From Pseudomonadota bacterium (GTDB lineage: Bacteria > Pseudomonadota > Alphaproteobacteria > Micropepsales > Micropepsaceae): a stretch of 64,000 nucleotides of DNA. Under the pieces are notes generated by a model. It saw only the letters and a list, made by a program, of their open reading frames with translations, searched no databases and was not told the origin of the DNA. Location of the stretch: assembly GCA_018241025.1 (NCBI GenBank), contig JAFEEQ010000003.1:248001-312000 (forward strand). The letters are read 5' to 3'. Made by a program: the position numbers and the translations under genes. This document shows, one piece after another, positions 52,690-61,600 of the stretch (position 1 is the stretch's first letter; each line of letters starts with the position of its first letter).

Positions 52690-55608
52690 TCAGCGCGCGT
52701 CGCCGATAAGGGTGAACGCAGCCCAGTTGAAGGGATGAGCGGTGGAAGATTGGGCGATGAGTGCGAGCTGCGACTGACGCAGCGCTTCGGCGAGGTCGCG
52801 GTCCTTGCCATAGCGGGCGAAGACGCCGGTCATCAGTTTTTCGGTCGCGGCCGAGGGCACTTCCCAATGGCTCGCCAGCACGGCGCGCGCGCCGGCGTTG
52901 AAGAAGGAGTCGGCCAGGCCCTCGAGCGCGCCGCCGCCGAAGTTGGTGCCGCCGGTCGCGGCCGTGTTGCAGGCCGAGAGGACGACGAGATCGGCATTGA
53001 GCTTGAGCGCGGCGATCTCGCTTGCGGCAAGGATGCCATCGAATGCGGCGGAAGACGGCGTGCCGGAGGGCGGCGTCAGCACCAGGCCGGGCTCGGCCTG
53101 GCAATGCATCTCGCCCGGCAGGAGGCCGTGGGTCGCGAAGTAGAGCACGGCATACTGGTCGAGTTTCTCGCCGCGTAGCGCCGCTTCGGTCGCGCTGGCG
53201 CCGAGTAAGGTCGTGCCGCCGCCGAGCGAGCGGCTGGCGGATTGGACCTCGGCGGCGGTGTTCGGCAGCGGCGGCAGGGCGCGCAGCAGCGCGGGGTCGG
53301 CAACGCCGCCCTGCTGGCAGGCAGCGGCGAGCGCGGAGAGGGCTTTCGGTCCGGCGTTGCCGGAGAAGACCGGGTTGCCGACGCCCAGAAACGCCTTGGG
53401 CGCGGTGTGCCTTGCGCTGCGCTCGGCACGCAGGGCGACGAGGGCGCGTGGCGACGGCACCTGGCTGATCGCAAAACGACGCACGAGCCATGCGGCATTG
53501 CCGTAGCCGCCGGCGCCGGGGTCGGACGAAACGAGCAGCGAAAGCGGCAGGCTGGAAAGGCTGTCGCCCGGCGCGACGATCAGGTGATCGACGCCGGCGA
53601 GCGACGGCGCAATCGGGGCGACGAGCTTTTGATAGAGGCCGTAGGAAACCTTCAGGTTGAAGTCTCCCAGGCGGCCGAGCTTCGGCGTGAAGGCTGCACG
53701 CAGCGTCGAGACGTCGTCGGCAATGTCGCCGGTCGTCGCCGCGAGCGGTGCGGCGGTGAGTCTGTTGGCCGTCACCAGAAGCGCGAAGCTGCCCTTGGCG
53801 CCGGTGACGAAGGTCAGGAAGGCTTCGCCGTTGCCGAGCTGCTTCTGGAAATCGGCCAGGGCGACCGGGCCGGGATCGGCCAGGCGGGCATAGGAGGGAT
53901 AAGCCTGGGCCACCTTGGCCTGAAGCGAATCCGCCGCTGCCGTGGCTGATTTCAGATCGGATTCGAGCTGGGCGACGAGGTCGCTGCTGCGCTCGCCGTT
54001 CGACTTGGCGTTCTCGGCGGCGAGTTCGAGACGGATGTGATCGCGGCGGGCCTGCGCGTCCTGGAGCTGACGCACCAGGTCGGACAGCGCCTTGTCGCCG
54101 GCCGCTTCGCGTGCGGCGACGCCGGCTATGGTGCGGTCGGCCATGCCCGAGGTGACGAGTTGTGCGGCCTGGAACATCTCGGCGTCGAGCGTGGCTTTCT
54201 GTGTCGCGTCCTGGGCGCCGAGCGCCGCGGCCGCGGTGAGGAAGGGCACGATCTGATCGGGCACGATCTGGGCGCGGGCGATCGGGTCCTTCGCGAGAAT
54301 GGCGAAGGCCGAACGGTAGGACGCGACGGCGGCGGTATAGAGCTGCTGCTCCGTATAGAAGCGGCCGAGACGCATATGGGCGCGGGCGGTCGGCGCCGTG
54401 TCGCCGAAGAGCCGCACATCGAGCGCCAGCGCGTCGCGGAAGTCGCGTTCGGCGACGATGACGCGGCCCTGGGCGGCGTTGACCTCGCCCATCAGGCTGA
54501 CCATCTCCGGCCGCCACCAGATCGGCAGGCCCGGTTCTTCGGTGATGATCCAAAGCGCTTCTTCGGCCGCGGCCTGCGCGCTCGCGGTGTCGTTCAGGCG
54601 CAGCGCCATCTCCGCTTCGATGCGCAGCGAGTGGGCGAGTTCGCCTTCGAGCGCGACCGGCGCGGTCAGCTCGGCTGCGTTTTCCGGATCGAGCGAGGCC
54701 TGCTTGGCGGCATCGACTTCGGCGCGGCGCAGCGCCGTGGCGGCGCGGGCATATTTGAGCGCAGTGTCGTAGTCGCGGCGATTGGCGGCATCGAGCGCGC
54801 GGTAGGACGCGAGACGCGATTGTGCCGTGCTGCTCGCCGAAGCCTGGATGATCGGATCGGCGCGAAGGAACAGTGCGGTGGCTTCGTCGAAGCGGCTCTG
54901 GTTGGAGACCTGGAGCGCGAGTTCGATCAGCGTCTCGCCCACGGCCAGCGAGTCCGCGCCAAACAGACGGGTCTCGACGGTGAGCGCGCGGCGATAGGCA
55001 TCTTCCGCGCCGGCATAGTTGTCCGCGCCGCCATAGAGACGCGCGGTTTCGATCAGGCCCTTGTAGCTGGAGAGGTCCGCGGCGCCGAGCTTGAGCGCGG
55101 CATCGCCGAAGCGGCTGCGGGCTTCCTCGGTCGCGGCGGCGAGCGAAGCGTCGTCGACCGCCGTTCCCGTCGCGCTGCGCGTCGCGGCCGCGAGGACCGG
55201 CAGCATTGACGGCAGGCCCTCGGCCGCTGCGAGCGTCGTGCCTTTGGCGCGGACGAGGATCACACGCGGCCAGCTGTTGGAGCGTGAGGTGCAGTAGAAC
55301 GCGACAAGCTCGCCGAAGGTCTTGTGAGCGTTGCAGCTGGTGTCGAGCCCCGAGGAGATGCCGCCGGGCAGCTTGACCGCCGCGTCGAAGACGGCGTCGG
55401 CCGAGGCCGGCACGGCCGAAAGCTCGGCAATGCGCAGCGTGCCGGCATCGACACCGGCACAAACGATGACGTTGCCGTCGAGCTGGCAGGCATCGCCGGC
55501 GAGCGAAGCGCCGAGCGACTGCGACGGCGCGGCGAAGGTGTTGGCACCGGCGAGCAGGAGCGCAGCGGCGGCGAGGAGTGCGGGGATCGGTTTCACGGTC
55601 ACTGCCAC
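52690..55608 (-). CDS. Exported TPR-CHAT domain protein (caspase-like protease predicted)
   Basis: A 972-aa protein. A signal peptide (residues 1-27, ending NTFAA) is followed by a helical tetratricopeptide-type region (about 130-480, including TARLYGGADNYAGAEDAYRRAL), a coiled-coil (about 520-590) and a C-terminal CHAT domain (about 690-972). The predicted catalytic dyad is His827 (YFATHGLLPG) and Cys880 (VVLSACNTAA). The CHAT fold is related to caspases and separases. The GTG start overlaps the stop of the upstream giant exoprotein by 10 nt; a GTG 6 bp later is an alternative start. Confidence 0.88.
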   Translation of the reverse strand: MAVTVKPIPALLAAAALLLAGANTFAAPSQSLGASLAGDACQLDGNVIVCAGVDAGTLRIAELSAVPASADAVFDAAVKLPGGISSGLDTSCNAHKTFGELVAFYCTSRSNSWPRVILVRAKGTTLAAAEGLPSMLPVLAAATRSATGTAVDDASLAAATEEARSRFGDAALKLGAADLSSYKGLIETARLYGGADNYAGAEDAYRRALTVETRLFGADSLAVGETLIELALQVSNQSRFDEATALFLRADPIIQASASSTAQSRLASYRALDAANRRDYDTALKYARAATALRRAEVDAAKQASLDPENAAELTAPVALEGELAHSLRIEAEMALRLNDTASAQAAAEEALWIITEEPGLPIWWRPEMVSLMGEVNAAQGRVIVAERDFRDALALDVRLFGDTAPTARAHMRLGRFYTEQQLYTAAVASYRSAFAILAKDPIARAQIVPDQIVPFLTAAAALGAQDATQKATLDAEMFQAAQLVTSGMADRTIAGVAAREAAGDKALSDLVRQLQDAQARRDHIRLELAAENAKSNGERSSDLVAQLESDLKSATAAADSLQAKVAQAYPSYARLADPGPVALADFQKQLGNGEAFLTFVTGAKGSFALLVTANRLTAAPLAATTGDIADDVSTLRAAFTPKLGRLGDFNLKVSYGLYQKLVAPIAPSLAGVDHLIVAPGDSLSSLPLSLLVSSDPGAGGYGNAAWLVRRFAISQVPSPRALVALRAERSARHTAPKAFLGVGNPVFSGNAGPKALSALAAACQQGGVADPALLRALPPLPNTAAEVQSASRSLGGGTTLLGASATEAALRGEKLDQYAVLYFATHGLLPGEMHCQAEPGLVLTPPSGTPSSAAFDGILAASEIAALKLNADLVVLSACNTAATGGTNFGGGALEGLADSFFNAGARAVLASHWEVPSAATEKLMTGVFARYGKDRDLAEALRQSQLALIAQSSTAHPFNWAAFTLIGDAR

Positions 55609-58600
55609 AGGGCCTCGTTACCCCAGCTGGAGAAATCCTGGTCGGCGGGCGGTACGCCATGCACGCCGCTGGACGACGGGATGGACTTGAGCAGGCCGCC
55701 GAGCAGTGTCTGCGGGCCGGGTTTGCCGGAGCCGTTGAGCGAGTCGGCGATGATCACCGTCGCGCTGTCAGCATCGTGTGCGCCGCCGTTCTCGGAGTTG
55801 TTCTCGTCGAGACGCGCAAGCGGACCGGGCTGATCGGTCTGCACCGTCACCGCGGTGTGATCGTTGTCCTGACCGTTTTCGTCGGTGATCGGAACGGTCT
55901 GAATCACGGTGACGATATTGGTCGGCGACGCATTGTTGGCAGTGTTGGTGTTGGACACGCCGATCACCACCGGATCCGTCGTCACGTCGCCGCCTTCCGA
56001 CGGCGGGTGTGCGCCGTAGATATTGCCGTTGATCGTGCCATGGCCGGTGAAATTGCCGATCGTGCCCGGCGCATGCGGGCCGGTGCCATCGGTGTAGGTG
56101 ATCGTGCCGTTGCCGGTGTCGATATAGATGTCGCCGAAGACATTGCCGTAGGAGAATTTCGCGGCATCGCCGTTGCCGATCACGCCGTAGCTGTTGATGC
56201 CGTTGCCCTGGAGCAGCAGGTCGGTGACATGGATGTCGCCGGTAATCGTCCAGTTCGCCACCGTCGCATTCGCGCCCGCATTGACCGAATAGCCGCCATT
56301 GCCGATCTGGGCATAGGCGTTGGGGCCGGCACCGGCGACCAGACTGACCGAACCCTGGCTGCCGTTCGGTGCCTGCACGACGACCGCGCCCGAATCCGTG
56401 CCACCGGCGGAGGCCGACGGATTGAGATTGCTCTGGCTGCCGCCATTGCCGATCTGGGCATAGGCGTCGCTGCCGTTGCCGTTCAGCGACACGACGTGGC
56501 TGGATGTGACGGTGATGTCGCCGCTGTTGGTCGCAGTGCCCCCGGTGATGCCGGCACCGACCTTGTAGCCGCCATTGCCGATCTGAACATAGGCCGCGTT
56601 TCCGCTGCCGGCATTGAGCGACACGTCGGTTGCGGTGATCGTGATCGGACCGCTGTTGGTGTAGCCCTGCTGGGCGCCGCTGTTGCTCTCGGCGCCGCCA
56701 TGGCCGATCTGGGCATAGGCTTCGGTGCCGGTACCGCCGGCGAGCGAGACGCTGCCGCCTGCGGCGATGACGATGGCGCCGCTGTTGTTGCCGCTGGTTC
56801 CGCGGCCGCCATTGCCGATCTGGACGAATTCGCCGGTCGCATTTCCGCCGCTGAGGACGACATCGCCGCTGACGGTCACACCGATTGCGCCCGAACCATG
56901 GCCGTTGAAGCCGAGCTGCGCGAAGCCATTGATCGCGGCGAGGGTGAGGCTGGCGCCATAAAGCGACGTCGTGCCGCCCGCGCTGCCGATCGCGGCATTG
57001 CCCGAGGCCTCTTCGCCACCGATCACAATGCCTTTGCCGCCATTGCCGTAGACGCCGGCGGTGCCGAAAGACGCGGCGTCGAGCGTATGGCCGTCCCAGC
57101 CGGCGACGACGTTGATCGCGCCGGTTCCGCTGTTCTGGACATTGCCGGCGATGATGAAGTTGCCCGCGGTCAGGACAGTGAGGGTATGGCTGCTGCTGAA
57201 GGCGATGTCTTCGTTCGGCCCCTGATCGCCGCCGCCGGTGAAGCCGAGAGTCACGTCGCCGCCGACGATGTCGGCCGCGACGAAGCTCGACAGCGCGTTC
57301 GACTGGTTGCCGTCGGTATCGCTCACGATGAGGAGAAGGTTGCCGGCAATGCTTCCGGACGCCGTCCGGTTGCCGAGCCACGACGACGCGGCAGGGGTGT
57401 CGTTGATCAGCAACTCGCCTCCGGCGCGGACGTCGATATCGCCGGTGACGTTGCCGGTCACACCGGTGCCGCCGTTTCCGAGCACCGCGCTGTAGCCGAC
57501 GGAGTTGAGCGCCACATTCTGGAGCGCGCGCACGAGGATCGCGCCTCCGCCGGTGCCGTTGTAGCCGAGTTGTGCCCCGCCGTTGATCCCGCCGATCAGG
57601 ACATTTGCGGCATAGAACGAGGTCTGACCGTTCTGGGCGCCGACGGCGACACTGCCGCTCGCACCCTGCCCGCCGACCACGATCGTCCCCGCGTTGTTGC
57701 CGTAGACGCCGTCGTTGCCGAAGGACTGCGGATTGGTGGTCTCGCCGTCCCAGCCGGCCACGGCCGTGACCGCGCCACCTGTCGTCTGGACCGAAGATAG
57801 GAAGACGACGTCACCGGTGGACAGCACGGTGTAATCGCCGCCCACGCTGGTCGTGCCGACTGTCGTCGTATGCGTGTTGTAGAAGGCGACGTCGCCAGGC
57901 GCCGAGGACTGGAACAGTCCGGTGACGGAATTGCCGGAATTGGTGAGCGCGATGTCGCCGCTCGTCGTCGCCACGAAGAGGCCATTGGCCGCGATCGCGC
58001 CGGACTGGCCGATATTGCCGCCGGCGCCGAGCGTGAACTTTCCGCCGACCGAAGAGGCCGCGACGGTGACCGCCGTGGAGTCGACGATCTTTGCGTTGTC
58101 GCTTCCCGTGGTGTGAACCGAAAGCGTGGCGAAGCTGTTGCCGGCGTTGTTCAGCTGGATCGCGCCGCTTGTCGTCGACACGGCTAGCCCATTCGCCGCG
58201 ATCGCGCCGCTCTGGCCGACGGCACCGCCGGCCGTGAGAGTCAGCGTTCCGCCGACCGCCGAGGACCCAAGCGAAACACCCGTGGAATCGACAATCGTCG
58301 CGCCATACGCGCCGGTGGTGTGCAGGGCGAGCGTCGCGAATGCGTTGCCGACGCCGGTCAGGACGATCGTACCGTTGTCCGCGGTGGCGTCCACGCCGCC
58401 GGCATCGATGGCGCCGGTCTGGCTGATGGAGGTTCCGGCATGCAGCGTCAGCGTGCCGCCGACATCGGCGCCGGCGATGACGACAGACGCGGCCTCGGTG
58501 AACGATGCATTGCCGGGCGTCGAAACGAGGATCGCTCCGAAGGCGTTCGATGCATTTGTAAGCGTGATGTCTCCGGCCGTGGTCGCGACATCGAGACCGC

Positions 58601-61600
58601 CAGACGACACCGCGCCGCTCTGCGCGATCGCGCCGCCGCCATGCAGGGTGAACAGGCCGCCGACAGAAGACGCCGCAACAGTCACGCCAGTCGAGTCGAA
58701 GACGCTGGCGTTGTAAGTATCGGCCGTATGAACCGAGAGCGTGTCGAAGGCGTTGCCGGTGTCGGTCAGGACGATCGTTCCGCCGTCCGCAGCGGCATCC
58801 ACGCCGCCGGCATCGATGCCGCCGGTCTGGCTGATGGACGTTCCGGCATGCAGCGTCAGCGTGCTGCCGACATCGGCGCCGGCGATGACGACCGACGCGG
58901 CCTCGGTGAACGCGGCATTGTCCGGGGTCGAAACCTGGATCGGTCCCAGAGAATTGGCGGCGTTGGTGAGCGTAATGTCGCCTGCGGAGGTCGAAACATT
59001 GAGACCGTTCGACGCGATGGCGCCGCTCTGGCCGATCGCGCCGCCGGCCGAAAGCGTGAACTTTCCGCCGACCGAGGAGGCCGCGACGGTGACGACAGTC
59101 GAGTCGACCACCGATGCGTCGTAGCTGCCCGTGGTGTGAACCGAGAGCGTCCCGATCTCGTTGGCCGAATTGGTCAGCACAATGGTGCCACCGTTTGCGG
59201 TGGCGTTCAGGGTCGCCGCGCTGATGCCGCTTGTCGGCAGGGCTTCGCCCAGGCCGCCGGCGGACACCGTGCCTGTCTGGCTGATGCTCGTGTCGGCGAG
59301 GAGGGTCAGCGTCTGGCCGACATCTGCGCGGGCGATCATGATCGCGGCGGCTTCGGTCAGCGAGGCGTTGCCCGGCGTCGACACGGTGACCGTGCCAAGG
59401 CTGTTGCCGGCGTTGGTCAGGGTGATGTCGCCGGTGCTGGTCGCGACGACGAGCCCGTTCGAGGTGAGCGCGCCGCTCTGGCCGATGGCGCCGCCCGTTT
59501 CCAGCGTGAACAGACCGCCGACGGACGAGGCGCCAAGCGAGACACCCGTCGCATCGGTCACCGAAGCGCCATCGCTGCCCGTGGTGTGCACGGCGAGTGC
59601 GGCGAAGCTGTTGCCGGCATCGGTGAGCGTAATCGCGCCGCTGCTGGTCGTCGCATCGAGCGCGGCCGCGACGATCGCGCCGGACTGGCTGATCGCACCA
59701 CCGGTCGAGAGCGTCAGCGTGCCGCCGATATTCGAGGCACCGACGACAAGCGCCGACGTATCGACGACGCTGGCGCCGTTCGAACCGGTGGTGTGGAGCG
59801 ATACGGCGCCGAACGCGTTCTTGGCGTCTGTGAGGATGATGGTGCCGTCATCGGCCGTCGCGTTCACCGTTGCGGCGAAGATGCCGCCGGTCTGGCTGAT
59901 GGAGGTTCCGGAATGCAGCGCCAGCGTGCCGCCGACATCGGCGCCGGCAATGACGACCGATGCGGCCTCGGTGAACGCGGCACTGTCCGGGGTCGAAGCT
60001 TGGATCGGTCCCAGAGAATTGGCGGCGTTGGTGAGCGTGATGTCGCCCGCAGTCGTCGAGATATCGAGACCGTTCGACGCGATGGCGCCGCTCTGGCCGA
60101 TCGCGCCACCGGCCGAAAGCGTGAACTGTCCGCCGACCGAGGAGGCCGCGACGGTTACGGCGGTCGAGTCGACCACAGACGCGTCATAGCTGCCCGTGGT
60201 GTGGACCGAGAGCGTGCCGATCTCGTTGGCTTCGCTCAGGAGCGAGATGGTGCCGCCATCGGCGGTCGCGTTGAGCGTTGCGGCGTGGATGCCGGTCTCG
60301 GGCCCAGTCTCTGCCAGGGCACCGGCCGGCTGGACATCGGAAATCGATGAGCCCGCGTGCAGCGTCAAGGTCTGGCCGACATCGGCATAGGCGACGGTCA
60401 TCGCGCCGGCATCGGTCAGCGCAGCGTTGCCCGGCGTCGACACCGTGATGATGCCGAGGCTATTGCCGGAATTCGTCAGCGTGATGTCGCCGCTGGTGGT
60501 CGAAACCGCCAGACCGTTCGACGTGAGCGCGCCGCTTTGCGTGATGGCGCCGCCGGCGTCCAGCACGAACAGACCGCCGACAGCGGATGCGCCGAGGTCG
60601 ACGCCAGCGGCGTCGGTGACGGACGCGCCATAGCCTTCGCCGGTGTGGAGGGTCAGGCTCGCGAAGCTGTTCGCAGCGTTGCTGAGCTCGATCCCGCCGC
60701 CATTTGCAGTGACATCGAGCGTCGCGGCGGAAACAGCACCGGTCTGGGTCACGGCGCCGCCGGCCGTCAGGGTCAGCGTGCCGCCGACGTCCGACGCGCC
60801 AAACGCGACCCCTGTGGAATCGACGATGGTCGCGTCATTCGACCCGCTCGTGGTCAGGGTGAGCGCGGCGAAGGCGTTTCCGCTGTCGGTCAGGACGATG
60901 GTTCCGTCGCCGGCGCTTGCTACCAGCCCGCCGGCGGAAATCGCGCCGGTTTGACTGACGGACGTCGTAGCCTGCAGCGTCAGCGTATCGTCGACGTCTG
61001 CGCTGGCGATCGTGATCGAACCGGCCGAGACGAAAGTCGCGCTGCCCGTGGTCGTGACATCGATTGCGCCGAACGAATTGTTCGCGTTGTCGAGCGTGAT
61101 GCTGCCCTGGCTGTTGGATATCGTGAGGCCGTCGGAGGTGAGCGTGCCGCTTTGCGTGATCGTGCCACCGGCGCTGAGCGTGAAAAGGCCGCCGATTGCG
61201 GTGTCGCCCAATACCACGCCCGTCGCGTCGGTGAAGCTGGCAGCATAGCCGTCGTCGGTATGGAGCTTGAGCGTGCCAACGTCGTTGGCGGCATTGTCGA
61301 GGACGATGGCTCCGCCATTCGCTGTGGCATCGAGCGTGCCGGCGAGAATTCCGGTCGAGCCCTCGCCATCCAGCTGGCTGATCGCGCCACCGGCGTCGAG
61401 GGTCAGAATCTGGCTGACATAGGCGTAGGAGATCGTCATCGCGCCCGCATCCGTCAGCGAGGCGTTGCCCGGCGTCGTGACGCGAATATCTCCCAGGCTG
61501 TTCGCGGAATTGGTGAGCGTGATGTTGCCGTGGGTGGACGCGATCGATATGCCGTCCGCCGTGAGCGAGCCGCTCTGCGTAATCGAGCCGCCGGTGGCCA

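Noticed and set aside
55578..57800. Long plus-strand open frame (740 codons) opposite the adhesin gene.
   Set aside because: Antisense artefact of GC-rich repeats. Similar frames at 58320-60350, 60357-62630 and 62646-63959 follow the same repeat period; no domains or ribosome sites.
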